Shown: positions 9,120-18,153 of the stretch, in pieces
Layout of the letters: the number at the start of each line of letters is the position of its first letter
Position numbering within the stretch: the stretch's first letter is position 1
Source: an uncultured Bacteroidota bacterium
GTDB taxonomy: Bacteria > Bacteroidota > Bacteroidia > Chitinophagales > Chitinophagaceae
DNA: 33,664 nucleotides
Direction: 5' to 3'
Assembly: GCA_903904855.1 (NCBI GenBank)
Contig: CAIVEH010000253.1
Coordinates: 1 to 33,664 of the forward strand
Made by a program: the position numbers and the translations under genes
The notes under the pieces: generated by a model
Databases searched by the model: none
The model's input: the letters and a program-made list of their open reading frames with translations, nothing else
Told to the model about the DNA's origin: nothing

Positions 9120-10556
9120 ATGAGCAAACCACTGCTGTATCTGTTAGTTTTTTTTTCTTTTTCGTTGCAGGGGCAAACGATTGACCGCTATTTTGAGCGG
9201 ATCAGGAATAATGATGCAGAGCTGGTGGCTTTCATATCGCAGATGCCCAAGGGTGGCGACCTGCACAACCATTACAGCGGCTCGGTATATGCCGAGACAT
9301 ATATTAGTTACGTGGTAAAACAGGATTATTTTATCAATAAAAATACGCTTGAGGTAGCTAAAGCGCTGCCTAAAAACGGAGCAGATGACTGGGCCCGGTT
9401 TTCGGAGCTTGCAAAAAGCAAATTGCTAGGGGCCTATAAACAGAAACTGATGCAGAAATGGAGTGTGAAAGATTATAATGGCGTAAGCTACCCGAGCGAT
9501 AAGCAGTTTTTCGAAACATTTGCAGCGTTTGGTATTGCCAATGAAAGCCAGGAACGGCTGGATGTGGGTATTTTGGAACTCAAGAACCGTGCCAAGGCCG
9601 AACATGTAGCTTATATAGAGACTATGTTTACGGGTATAGGCTCCAAAATACCGGATCTGCACGATAATACGGTGCTCGATCAACTTGAAAAGGCGCAGGA
9701 CATACGTGATGAACACACCACTACCGTGCTGCTGGATGAACTGTATAAATATTTCACGGAAAATAAAGCCAGTGTGTATGCCTCCGCACATAATGAGATG
9801 ATTGAAAAAATGCACACTCGGTTGCATATAGACGATGAGTCGTTTACAATGCGGTATATGAACTATGTGAGCAGGGGAGGTGACCCTGTGTCGGTTTTTA
9901 AGAACCTGGTTTTGTCGTTTATATCGGCTCAGGAAAGCCCGTTGGTTGTTGGTGTGAATATTGTGGCCCCTGAGGATGGCGAGGTTTCTATGAGCGATTA
10001 CTGGCTGCATATGCAGATGTTCCGGTATCTGCATTCCAAGTACCCAAAAGTAAAATACTCGATGCACGCCGGTGAGCTGACCCTTGGCCTGGTGAAACCT
10101 GAAGAACTGACCTGGCATATAAATGAGGCTGTGCGGGTGGCAGGTGCCCAAAGAATAGGGCATGGCGTGGATATGGCTTATGAAAGGAATCCGTACGAAC
10201 TGCTGCAGTATATGGCCGATAATAAAATAGCTATTGAGATAAACCTTTACAGCAATGAATTTATACTGAAGGTGAAGGGAGATGATCATCCGTTCAAGCT
10301 CTATAAGGATTTTCAGGTGCCTATAGTAATTTCATCTGATGATGCAGGAATACTGAGAAGCAATATGATACATCAGTTTGAATTGTTGGCTAAGCGGTAT
10401 AAATATGTTTCTTACCAGGACATAAAGAGGTATGTGTACAACAGTATTGATTATAGCTTTATTAAAGAAGACAGTTTGAAGAAAAAGCTGAAAGCACAGA
10501 TGGATGCCGATTTCAGGAAGTTTGAGAAGGAAGTTGCAACGGCTTATGCAGAGTAG
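9120..10556 (+). CDS. Secreted adenosine deaminase-like metalloenzyme (ADGF/CECR1-like)
   Basis: Members of this family deaminate adenosine or related purine nucleosides to inosine with a zinc ion. The ATG at 9120 gives 478 residues starting with a signal peptide (MSKPLLYLLVFFSFSLQG), so it acts in the periplasm or outside. Metal and catalytic motifs are DLHNH (47-51), HAGE (316-319), RIGHG (345-349) and SSDD (405-408). The long N-terminal part, the YSGSVY sequence after the first His pair and the overall length resemble the secreted ADGF/CECR1 branch more than the roughly 340-residue cytosolic enzyme. Purine salvage from outside the cell is the likely role. Exact substrate preference cannot be read from the sequence. 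Confidence 0.88.
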   Translation: MSKPLLYLLVFFSFSLQGQTIDRYFERIRNNDAELVAFISQMPKGGDLHNHYSGSVYAETYISYVVKQDYFINKNTLEVAKALPKNGADDWARFSELAKSKLLGAYKQKLMQKWSVKDYNGVSYPSDKQFFETFAAFGIANESQERLDVGILELKNRAKAEHVAYIETMFTGIGSKIPDLHDNTVLDQLEKAQDIRDEHTTTVLLDELYKYFTENKASVYASAHNEMIEKMHTRLHIDDESFTMRYMNYVSRGGDPVSVFKNLVLSFISAQESPLVVGVNIVAPEDGEVSMSDYWLHMQMFRYLHSKYPKVKYSMHAGELTLGLVKPEELTWHINEAVRVAGAQRIGHGVDMAYERNPYELLQYMADNKIAIEINLYSNEFILKVKGDDHPFKLYKDFQVPIVISSDDAGILRSNMIHQFELLAKRYKYVSYQDIKRYVYNSIDYSFIKEDSLKKKLKAQMDADFRKFEKEVATAYAE

Positions 10557-10709
10557 GGGGAGAGAAAAGTCTCACGCAAAGTCACGAAGGCGAGAGTCTT
10601 ACTGTTGATAATTAACATTGAGTAATGATTAAGCACGCAAAAGCTATCAATGCTGCAATGCTGAATATTATTCTATTGAAATTATGCGTTTCAAAATAAG
10701 CCTGTGTTT

Positions 10710-10739
10710 TTGAATATGCAGCTAATAGTATTATCTTTA
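10710..10739 (+). promoter_or_regulatory. Candidate promoter of the LytTR regulator / sensor kinase operon
   Basis: TTG (10710-10712, within TTTTTG) and TATCTTTA (10732-10739) are 19 bp apart and fit the Bacteroidota housekeeping promoter pattern with one mismatch in the -7 box. The predicted start near 10745 leaves a leader of about 25 nt before the ATG at 10771. Confidence 0.5.
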
Positions 10740-10770
10740 TTTGGTTCATTCAAGAAATATATAAACAGTT

Positions 10771-11559
10771 ATGCCCCCCGTTACTACTTCCATAAAAGCG
10801 CTCATTGTAGATGATGAGAATAAAGCCTGTGTTAATCTGAAAAGTCTCCTGTTGGATTATGTAGACCCTGAACTTAATATACTGGGTATGGCCAATAGTA
10901 CCCGTGAAGCCGAGGAAATGGCTTTAAAATATACGCCAGATGTTTTATTTCTGGATATTGAAATGCCCAATGAAAATGCGTTTGGATTCCTGGACCGTAT
11001 CTCGCCGGTAAGTTTCGAGGTAATCTTTGTAACAGCGTATGATGAGTATGCATTGCGCGCCTTTAAGCTTAACGCCATAGATTATATACTTAAGCCCATC
11101 AGCATTCCGGAACTAAGGAATGCATATGCAAAACTGAAAGAGAAGTTAAGCTTCAAGAAGTTGATCGCAGAGCAACAAATGTCTTATACCGACCTGTCGG
11201 AGCAGATAACCAGTAAAGCCAAGGGGCATAAGATAACGCTGCGCGGCACCAATTCGCTGGAGGTGGTTGAATTTGCAGATATACTGTTTGTGGAGGCCCA
11301 AAGCAGCTACTCACGGATAGTGTTCTTAAAGAACGGCGTAGAAAAGGAGTTGCTGCTGAGCCACCCCCTGTCGGAATATGAAGAATTGCTGCCCGATAAT
11401 GTGTTTTGCAGGATACACAGATCCTACCTTGTGAATACTAAGCATATTAAGAAAATATCGGGAGATAATGCAAACCAGGTAATGATGAATAACGGACTGT
11501 TGATACCTATAAGCAGGAGGCGGTATGCTTCGCTGATTGAATTTCTGGAAGCCAATTAA
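10771..11559 (+). CDS. LytTR-family response regulator
   Basis: A 262-residue transcription regulator. The receiver domain (about 8-125) has the acidic pair D14/D15, phosphoacceptor D62 (LDIEMP), T88 and K108 (LKP). A linker leads to a LytTR DNA-binding domain (about 153-258) with the family motifs ILFVEAQSSYSRI and FCRIHRSYLVN. Regulators of this type bind pairs of 9-bp direct repeats. The gene is followed after 5 bp by its probable cognate histidine kinase, so both should be co-transcribed. Two matching 9-bp repeats lie downstream of the pair at 14650-14678. The genes it controls are otherwise unknown. Confidence 0.93.
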   Translation: MPPVTTSIKALIVDDENKACVNLKSLLLDYVDPELNILGMANSTREAEEMALKYTPDVLFLDIEMPNENAFGFLDRISPVSFEVIFVTAYDEYALRAFKLNAIDYILKPISIPELRNAYAKLKEKLSFKKLIAEQQMSYTDLSEQITSKAKGHKITLRGTNSLEVVEFADILFVEAQSSYSRIVFLKNGVEKELLLSHPLSEYEELLPDNVFCRIHRSYLVNTKHIKKISGDNANQVMMNNGLLIPISRRRYASLIEFLEAN

Positions 11560-11564
11560 AATAA

Positions 11565-14498
11565 ATGAAAAGTAACCGCTACTTTTTAATCTTTACGGTA
11601 CTGTTTTTTATCAATATACTGCAGGGTTATTGCCAGGATTTTCCATTGGTGCACTATACCATGGATGACGGGCTTCCCAGCAATACCGTTTATTCGATAT
11701 ACCGTGACAGCAAAGGCTATATGTGGATTGCCACTGATAAAGGGATATCAAGGTATAACGGAATAAGCTTTGAGAATTTTACCACTCTTAACGGATTACC
11801 CGATAACGAAGTTTTCTATTTCCAGGAAGACCTTACCGGCCGTATGTGGCTGGCAACTTATAATGGAGCACTATGTTATTATTCCAATGATTCCTTTCAT
11901 ACAGAAACCAATACTGATTTTTTAAAACGTCCTTTCAAGGCATCAAATATTAAACGTATAGTAGCGGAAAAGGACAGCAGTGTAACGCTGTGTTTTGATA
12001 AATCCCCGAAATTTATCAATATCAGGTATAATAAAATAAGCATAATAGATATCAGTAAATCGAAAGTACCCGAAATTATTGATAAAATACTTTCCATTGA
12101 AAAAATCAACGACAACCGCTACCGGCTTACTTTTCATGGTGCACTTTATGAAGTAGATACACTTGGTAATCAGCTTTCGGCGGGTAAACTGCCTTCGGTG
12201 CCTCAGAGTAATAAAGCTCCGGAAGGCTGGAAAGTAGCTTTTACACAGAACCAGAGTTATATATTTAATGACCAGTGCCTTTATAATAAAGAAGGCACGA
12301 TAGTGAAATTCTTTAATGATACTTTTCTCAAGAAGAATGCACTGCTGATTGTTTATCAAAACAGCCTCAGCTACTTTTTTACTACCAATAATGGCGTAAT
12401 TCTCAATAACAATCTCAGGATTCTGCAGGGTAATACGGTAAGCTGCTTTACACAGGATAAAGGAAATAATTACTGGGCGAGTACCTTAGGTAACGGATTA
12501 TTTATCCTGGACAAATATTTTATGAATACCCACATCTATAAAGATGCCTACAAGGGTAAGATACTCCATACCTATGCACAGAATGGGCATATTTATTTTA
12601 CAGCTAAAGACAATAATCTTTATGAGCTTATTGCCGGGAAAGTATCTCCGGTATTCAATTTTAGTCCTTATATGTCGGATGATGCACGATTGCATAATTC
12701 AATGGTTTTTCAGATAGACAGTAATTTTCATTTTGTATATGCCGACAGTAAGGGGGGAGTTGCAATTGAAAATCTGCTGAACCGACCCTCTGGTTTCAGA
12801 AGGTTTACCCTGAACCTGATGAACTCAAATGTATTCAATAGCGCACTGAGAGTGGGGAACACGCTTTATGTAAATGCGAATAACCGTATACTGGGTATTG
12901 ATCTGCCTGCCGGCAATGCCGGTGGACTGCTTAAATTTAAAGTATTGAGTGATTCGGTAAAGAATGAGAAGATTTTTGGCTTTGCAAAGGCGCCTGATAA
13001 CAGCATCTGGTATTCAACACTTAGTCATGTTTACCGTATCGAAAACGGACAGGGTGTCGTCAAGTTAAGGTTCAATAATACACCCTTCAGTTATTTTGAT
13101 TTTTGTGGCGATTATCTTGTAGGTTATACATCCAATAATAACCTTTATGTATGCAAAAATTACAATAAAACTGCAACCTGCGATACTATTCCTGGCCAGA
13201 ATTGTCTGTGGGATAAATTTTATAAGCTTGATGCCAACCACCTGCTTATAACGACCAACAATGCCTACCGGATACTGACACTGAATACAATGACAATATC
13301 GGTAATTGATTATTCTTTTATGCCTAAGCTGGCAGATGCAATATCATCAGACGGAGAGAATGTGTATTTTTTTAAAAACGGCACCATAACTTCTTTTGAG
13401 TTAAACAGGTTATTTATGCCTGTCGAGCCGCCCAAAATATTTTTTACCTACCTCCATGCGGGCAATCAGTCATTCCGCATCCTGCAGGAACTACGGATTA
13501 AATCGCAGGATGCCAGAAATATCAGTATCGATTTTTCTACACTGTCACTAAATGGCAGGGATGTCAGTTATTTATATTCCGTATCAAAAGGGGAAGATAA
13601 CTGGCTGCCTCTTACAGGTGAACAACTGAACCTGTTGAATCCGGCCTCTGGGTATTACTATATTAAGATAAAGGCCAAAACAGTATCGAGCGGTTATTCC
13701 TCACCAGTAGTCTTTACCCTTTATGTGGATCAGCCTATATGGATGAGGTGGTGGTTTATTACTTTATGTGTATGGGCTTTAATTGCCATTATAGCGGCGC
13801 TGATGAGATACAGGTTGTTGGTGATTTTGAAGAACAAGGAAAAAGCATACCAGTCAGAGATTAAGTTCATGAAATCGGAGTATAAGGCTATGAATGCTTT
13901 GATGAACCCTCATTTTATTTTCAATACCCTCAATAATGTGCAAAGCCTGGTAAATGCCAATGACAAAGTTGCCGCCAATGAATACCTCAGAATTTTTGCC
14001 GACCTGATAAGACAGAACATGCACAATATCTCCAAAGAAATGATCCCTTTGCAAAAGGAAGTAGATCTTGTTGGTAATTACCTTTCGCTGGAAAAACTCA
14101 GGTTTGAAGACAAACTCACCTACAACATTATCATTGAAGACAACCTTGACTTGACTGAAATAATGGTACCCCCTTTGTTAATTCAGCCCCTTGTCGAAAA
14201 CTCCATTAAGCATGGTATCCTGCCATTAAGAAATAAAAAAGGTATCATCAATGTGGAGATATTTGAAAAGGGAAATGATCTGTACATAGAAGTTAAAGAT
14301 AATGGTGTTGGTATGGGGCATAAAAAATCGAATGAAAATCCGCTGCACGAATCCTACGGCCTGGGTAATATCCGCAAGCGTATTGAACAAATGGGTATGA
14401 TCCAGAACAAAAAAATAACCTTCACTATAGAAGAGAAAATGGGGAAACCGGATCTTCAAACCTGGACGGTAGTAACTATAGTAATACCATTTGCCTGA
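11565..14498 (+). CDS. Sensor histidine kinase, two-component propeller plus LytS-type kinase domain
   Basis: 977 residues. A signal peptide (1-23) precedes a periplasmic beta-propeller whose first blades show the family signatures DGLPSNTVYSIYRDSKGYMWIAT and LTGRMWLATYNG. A Y_Y_Y domain (about 645-722) comes next, then one membrane helix (about 728-750), then a His_kinase/HATPase region. The phospho-acceptor motif NPHFIFNTLNN places the His at residue 783. ATP-binding motifs are LVENSIKHG (N879), DNGVGMG (D912) and YGLGNIRKRIE. The periplasmic propeller would sense an unknown signal and pass phosphate to the upstream LytTR regulator. Unlike the common hybrid propeller kinases of this phylum, it has no receiver or AraC domain of its own; those functions sit in the separate upstream gene. 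Confidence 0.93.
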   Translation: MKSNRYFLIFTVLFFINILQGYCQDFPLVHYTMDDGLPSNTVYSIYRDSKGYMWIATDKGISRYNGISFENFTTLNGLPDNEVFYFQEDLTGRMWLATYNGALCYYSNDSFHTETNTDFLKRPFKASNIKRIVAEKDSSVTLCFDKSPKFINIRYNKISIIDISKSKVPEIIDKILSIEKINDNRYRLTFHGALYEVDTLGNQLSAGKLPSVPQSNKAPEGWKVAFTQNQSYIFNDQCLYNKEGTIVKFFNDTFLKKNALLIVYQNSLSYFFTTNNGVILNNNLRILQGNTVSCFTQDKGNNYWASTLGNGLFILDKYFMNTHIYKDAYKGKILHTYAQNGHIYFTAKDNNLYELIAGKVSPVFNFSPYMSDDARLHNSMVFQIDSNFHFVYADSKGGVAIENLLNRPSGFRRFTLNLMNSNVFNSALRVGNTLYVNANNRILGIDLPAGNAGGLLKFKVLSDSVKNEKIFGFAKAPDNSIWYSTLSHVYRIENGQGVVKLRFNNTPFSYFDFCGDYLVGYTSNNNLYVCKNYNKTATCDTIPGQNCLWDKFYKLDANHLLITTNNAYRILTLNTMTISVIDYSFMPKLADAISSDGENVYFFKNGTITSFELNRLFMPVEPPKIFFTYLHAGNQSFRILQELRIKSQDARNISIDFSTLSLNGRDVSYLYSVSKGEDNWLPLTGEQLNLLNPASGYYYIKIKAKTVSSGYSSPVVFTLYVDQPIWMRWWFITLCVWALIAIIAALMRYRLLVILKNKEKAYQSEIKFMKSEYKAMNALMNPHFIFNTLNNVQSLVNANDKVAANEYLRIFADLIRQNMHNISKEMIPLQKEVDLVGNYLSLEKLRFEDKLTYNIIIEDNLDLTEIMVPPLLIQPLVENSIKHGILPLRNKKGIINVEIFEKGNDLYIEVKDNGVGMGHKKSNENPLHESYGLGNIRKRIEQMGMIQNKKITFTIEEKMGKPDLQTWTVVTIVIPFA

Positions 14499-14530
14499 GG
14501 GTATTATAATATACCATTAGTCGCTTTTTG

Positions 14531-14563
14531 AGATTTTACAACTTTTTAAAAGTTGTAAAATCT
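14531..14563. repeat. 33-bp perfect palindrome, copy 1
   Basis: 16-nt perfect arms (AGATTTTACAACTTTT and its complement) flank a single T. It lies 33 nt after the sensor kinase stop. An almost identical palindrome is found at 19112-19144. The two copies differ only at one position in each arm, and both changes keep base pairing (T-A here, G-C there). It may act as a terminator for the kinase operon or be a mobile palindromic element. No T-run follows it. Confidence 0.85.
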
Positions 14564-14648
14564 ATCCATAATACCGTTTGCCTGAAGTTAATAATGATTA
14601 TTTAAGGTATATTAATTGGCATATTTGATCAATGAAAACCTGTTTTTT

Positions 14649-14681
14649 GACCGTTCAGAAATTTTTTCGACCGTTCAGAAA
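14649..14681 (+). promoter_or_regulatory. Tandem direct repeats matching the LytTR-regulator binding pattern
   Basis: GACCGTTCAGAAA occurs at 14649-14661 and again at 14669-14681, each preceded by a T-rich run. The 9-bp core ACCGTTCAG (14650-14658 and 14670-14678) fits the published LytTR pattern [TA][AC][CA]GTTN[AG][TG] at every position. The repeats are 20 bp apart, two helical turns, close to the spacing known for AlgR/AgrA-type sites. The site lies downstream of the LytTR regulator/kinase pair and 219 bp before hutI, so the control could be of hutI or of a short transcript ending at 14819. Confidence 0.5.
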
Positions 14682-14780
14682 CTTGTTTTGGCCAAAGAGC
14701 AGGGAGGCAATAGCTTGCAGCTTAATAATAATTTTATCAGATACGGTTTGCGGCCCTTATAATTTCTTCTCACTCAAAAC

Positions 14781-14819
14781 TAATTGAAAGCCATGGTATC
14801 GCTCCATGGCTTTCAATTA
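14781..14819. terminator. Strong hairpin upstream of hutI (terminator or leader structure)
   Basis: Perfect 16-bp arms (TAATTGAAAGCCATGG at 14781-14796 and its complement at 14804-14819) enclose the 7-nt loop TATCGCT. The stem ends in TTTCAATTATT on the plus strand, resembling an intrinsic terminator with a broken U-tract. It lies 283 bp after the kinase gene and 80 bp before hutI, so it may end a transcript started in the gap or fold in the hutI leader. Confidence 0.65.
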
Positions 14820-14899
14820 TTAAGATACTATGTGTAGAGTGGGATTTGGAATTAGGATTTTGGATGTTTACTTTCGATATAAATTGAATCGATTTTACT

Positions 14900-16129
14900 T
14901 TGCATAAACTAATCATAAATATCTCATCGCTGTGTAATATAGAAACCACAGACGAATGCATCGACCGGAGGTCAGGAGCTGAAATGTCTGTGCTTCCGGT
15001 ACTAGATAATGCATGGCTGCTGTCTGAAAATGGTATTATACACAGCTTCGGGAAGATGGCTGATCTGCCGGAAATCCATGCCGATGAAACGATTGATGCC
15101 ACCGGCAAAATGGTGCTGCCTGCCTGGGTGGACAGCCATACCCACCTGGTGTTTGCAGCACCAAGGGATGGTGAGTTTACCGACAGGATAAAAGGCCTGA
15201 GTTATGAAGAGATTGCCCGCCGGGGTGGGGGTATACTCAACTCTGCCCGCAGGCTCAATGCAATGGATGAAAATGAACTTTATGAGCAGAGCCTTGCCCG
15301 GCTCCATGCTGTAATGGCCACCGGAACAGGCGCAATTGAAATAAAAAGTGGTTATGGCCTGTGCCTTGAGGGTGAACTGAAAATGCTGCGCGTAATCCGC
15401 CGCTTAAAAGAAAATGCTCCCATACCTGTTATGGCTTCTTTTTTAGCTGCTCATGCCTATCCGCAGGAGTATAAGCAAAATAAGGAAGGTTATATAAATC
15501 TGATCATTAATGAAATGCTGCCTATTGTTGCAGGGGAGGGCCTTGCCGACTTTATGGATGCATTTTGTGAAGAAGGTTTCTTTGGTGTGCCGGAAACTGA
15601 CCGGCTGCTGGAGGCTGCTGCAAAATATGGACTACGGCCCAAGATACATGCAAATCAGCTTCACTATTCAGGTGGTGTGCAGGTAGGGGTAAAACATAAT
15701 GCTTTAAGTGTAGATCATCTGGAGTGCGTAGGGGAGGCTGAAATAGAATCGTTGAAAGGATCAGTTACTATGCCGGTATTGCTGCCTGGTGCTGCATTCT
15801 TCCTGGGTATGCACTACCAGCCCGCACGTAAGATAATTGATGCCGGATTGCCGGTATGCCTTGCTACAGATTATAATCCTGGTTCGTGCCCCAGCGGCAA
15901 TATTCCCCTGATGCTTACAATAGCCTGCACCCAACTCAGGATGACACCCGAAGAAGCCGTAAATGCGGTAACCATAAATGGCGCCGCAGCACTTGGCTTG
16001 CAACATGATTTAGGCACTATTAAAGTAGGGAAAAAAGCCAACCTGATTCTTACAAAGCCCATACCTTCACTTGCTTACATCCCATATGACTATGGCAATA
16101 ATAATATTGAGTGGATGGTAGTTGGGTAG
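14900..16129 (+). CDS. hutI: Imidazolonepropionase HutI
   Basis: HutI hydrolyses 4-imidazolone-5-propanoate to N-formimino-L-glutamate, the third step of histidine breakdown. The 409-residue length is normal for this cytosolic amidohydrolase. Metal ligands are visible as H80 and H82 (DSHTH), H250 (KIHANQ) and D324 (ATDYNPGS), with H273 in VDHLE and the substrate-side R89. Residue 253 is Gln where many HutI proteins have Glu. The start is taken as TTG at 14900, because the first beta strand (HKLIINISSL) begins there and the first in-frame ATG (residue 29) would cut into the domain. The other histidine-degradation genes are not adjacent, so the pathway is scattered in this genome. Its stop is 3 bp from the stop of the convergent OmpA gene. 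Confidence 0.93.
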   Translation: MHKLIINISSLCNIETTDECIDRRSGAEMSVLPVLDNAWLLSENGIIHSFGKMADLPEIHADETIDATGKMVLPAWVDSHTHLVFAAPRDGEFTDRIKGLSYEEIARRGGGILNSARRLNAMDENELYEQSLARLHAVMATGTGAIEIKSGYGLCLEGELKMLRVIRRLKENAPIPVMASFLAAHAYPQEYKQNKEGYINLIINEMLPIVAGEGLADFMDAFCEEGFFGVPETDRLLEAAAKYGLRPKIHANQLHYSGGVQVGVKHNALSVDHLECVGEAEIESLKGSVTMPVLLPGAAFFLGMHYQPARKIIDAGLPVCLATDYNPGSCPSGNIPLMLTIACTQLRMTPEEAVNAVTINGAAALGLQHDLGTIKVGKKANLILTKPIPSLAYIPYDYGNNNIEWMVVG

Positions 16130-16132
16130 TAT

Positions 16133-18133
16133 CTACAACTCCAGCACTTTAAATTCCAGTACCCGGTTCAGATAGTATTGTTCTTCTGTGCATTTTTCGC
16201 ATATGGGGCAGGGTATTTTTGGTTCTCTCATGCCTAATCCCACTGAGGAAAGTCGGCTAGGTGCAATGCCTTTCTTTTTAAGGTAATTCATTACAGAGAG
16301 CGCTCTGGCATCCGACAGTTTAAGGTTATAAGCATCGCCGCCCCTGCAATCTGTATGCGCCCTTATCTGTATGCGCATAGTTGGCATGGTGGTCAGGTAA
16401 TCGGCAAGGCTGTCGAGCACTACCCTGGCAGTGTCATTTAAATCAGACTTGTCGTAAGCAAAATAGAAGTGCCCGATTTCGTAAACCTTATTTACCTCAG
16501 GTACTCCAACCAATTTATTAAATGATAGTGGTACAGGCGCAATTGTGTCAGTTTGCTTAACTACAGGTGGTGGTGGTGTAAAAAGGCTAACTGTCCGTAA
16601 AATAGTATCGATATCTTTAGTGGTAGTTGCTGTAAGTGAAATTTGCTGAGTATTGTATTTTGCTTTGCTGATATTGATGGTATACTTATTCTCAGGATAA
16701 AGTTGTTTGAAGAAACCGCCCTGAGCATCGGTGGTGGCATCATGGGTGTCATTAATGGCTGATATTGCCAGGGAAGCCTCCGGGATGGGTTGTCTGGTCA
16801 TGGAATCTATCACATTCAGTTGCAGGTATAGCTTTTCTTTTTTGTAGAAGAAAATATTGTCGCTTCCTTTAGCACATGGTCTGTTGGAGGAAAAATAAGT
16901 ACTTCTGCCATCTGCAAACATTGCCAGGGAAATATCGTCGTAGGAGGAGTTGATGGGTGTGCCAATATTTTCGGGTTGTGAAAAAGTGTTGGTATTATCG
17001 TGCCATATACTTTTATAAATATCCAGCCCTCCCAGCCCTTCATGCCCGTCCGATGAAAAAAACATTGTAGTATCATCAGCCCAATTTGGAAAAACTTCTT
17101 CGCCCTCAGTATTGATTAATGCGCCGGCGCTTATGGGTTTGCCCCAGTTGCCTCTTACATTTCTGCAGATGTATATATCAGACCCGCCCTGGCATTTGGG
17201 TTTGGTAGAAGAAAAGGCCAGTAATTTACCGTTGGGGCTCACTGCGGGATGTGCTACCGAATACTCTTCGCTGTTATACTCGAATGGAGTGATTATTTTG
17301 AATTTCCGGGAAGTAGTATCATAGTCGCTGGCTATCAAAATCTCCAGTAATACTATACTGTCTTTATTGGAAATAGATTTCTTGCTAAGAAAATTATCCT
17401 TGCTCCGGCTGCGTGTATAATACATAAACTTGCCATCAGCGCTGAAAGTGCATGGCCCATCGTGGTAGGCGGTGTTCATTTTCTTTGTCTCGGTAAGCTT
17501 GTTGAGTTCATTGCCACAATTACCTTTATTGTCGCAGGCTATGCTGTAGATATTGTAGTACGACCTGCCGGTCCATAAGTCGGTCTTTTTCTTCAGGTCT
17601 ATGGCAGTATCCGATGCAAATACCAGCTTGCCCTTCCAGAGAGTGGGGGCGAATTCGGATCCATCAGAATTGAATGGCAGCAGGGTAGTACTGCCCTCTG
17701 GAATAGCCGACAGCCTGCTTTTAGCGGTGCTGCAGCCACCCAGCATATTTGCAGCCCTTTGGTCGTTTTTGTTGGTTTTAAGATATTCTTTTAATTGTTT
17801 TGTGGCCTCATTATATTGATTCAGTTGCATAAGCAATTGTGCATACCGCATTACAACTGCACTGTTGCAGCCAGGAAGCGCCACAGCCTTAGCATAAGCG
17901 TCGGTAGCCTTCTGAAGATTATTGGTAACGGAATAGCAATCGGCCAGTTGCGAAAAAAGTATCGGGTCATTCATCTCACTAACTACTTTTTCATAAAAGG
18001 GGATAGCTTCAGCATAAGCAAAATGGTTGTAGTAATAACTGGCTTTCATGAGGTCTTTATTTTCTTTCGCATTAGCATAAGAAAGTGGTGAAACCAGGAA
18101 AAGGAAGATAATTATAACGCGTGTCAGTTGCAT
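16133..18133 (-). CDS. OmpA-family protein with TPR, PD40 propeller and CarboxypepD-like domains (PorE-like architecture)
   Basis: 666 residues: signal peptide (1-22), TPR-like helices (about 25-150), a PD40/WD40-like beta-propeller (about 160-420; repeated motifs such as FSSDGHEGLGGLDIY and YFSSNRP), a carboxypeptidase-regulatory-like beta domain (about 430-520) and a C-terminal OmpA peptidoglycan-binding domain (about 545-666). The last domain carries the expected RAHTDCRGGDAYNLKLSDAR signature with its Asp and Arg for diaminopimelate binding. This domain order is that of PorE, which ties the T9SS to the cell wall. PorE itself is a lipoprotein, and no lipobox Cys is seen at this signal peptide. 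It is the third gene of an operon with a type B CTD adhesin and a PorP/SprF-like protein (20 bp gap upstream), so it probably anchors that cell-surface assembly to peptidoglycan. Confidence 0.9.
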   Translation of the reverse strand: MQLTRVIIIFLFLVSPLSYANAKENKDLMKASYYYNHFAYAEAIPFYEKVVSEMNDPILFSQLADCYSVTNNLQKATDAYAKAVALPGCNSAVVMRYAQLLMQLNQYNEATKQLKEYLKTNKNDQRAANMLGGCSTAKSRLSAIPEGSTTLLPFNSDGSEFAPTLWKGKLVFASDTAIDLKKKTDLWTGRSYYNIYSIACDNKGNCGNELNKLTETKKMNTAYHDGPCTFSADGKFMYYTRSRSKDNFLSKKSISNKDSIVLLEILIASDYDTTSRKFKIITPFEYNSEEYSVAHPAVSPNGKLLAFSSTKPKCQGGSDIYICRNVRGNWGKPISAGALINTEGEEVFPNWADDTTMFFSSDGHEGLGGLDIYKSIWHDNTNTFSQPENIGTPINSSYDDISLAMFADGRSTYFSSNRPCAKGSDNIFFYKKEKLYLQLNVIDSMTRQPIPEASLAISAINDTHDATTDAQGGFFKQLYPENKYTINISKAKYNTQQISLTATTTKDIDTILRTVSLFTPPPPVVKQTDTIAPVPLSFNKLVGVPEVNKVYEIGHFYFAYDKSDLNDTARVVLDSLADYLTTMPTMRIQIRAHTDCRGGDAYNLKLSDARALSVMNYLKKKGIAPSRLSSVGLGMREPKIPCPICEKCTEEQYYLNRVLEFKVLEL

Positions 18134-18153
18134 TTTTGATCGGATAGAGAGGG

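Noticed and set aside
9426-10289. 287-codon antisense frame opposite the adenosine deaminase gene
   Set aside because: The plus-strand frame has all catalytic motifs of its family, while the antisense product has no signal, motif or operon context.
14742-14750. TACGGTTTG as a -7 box for a short RNA downstream of the LytTR-type repeats
   Set aside because: The motif has an extra base and no TTG at the right distance, so the start of such a transcript cannot be placed.
16118-16143. Small hairpin overlapping the stop codons of hutI and the OmpA gene
   Set aside because: Stem of 8 bp with a 2-nt bulge in coding DNA and no U-tract; too weak to call a terminator.
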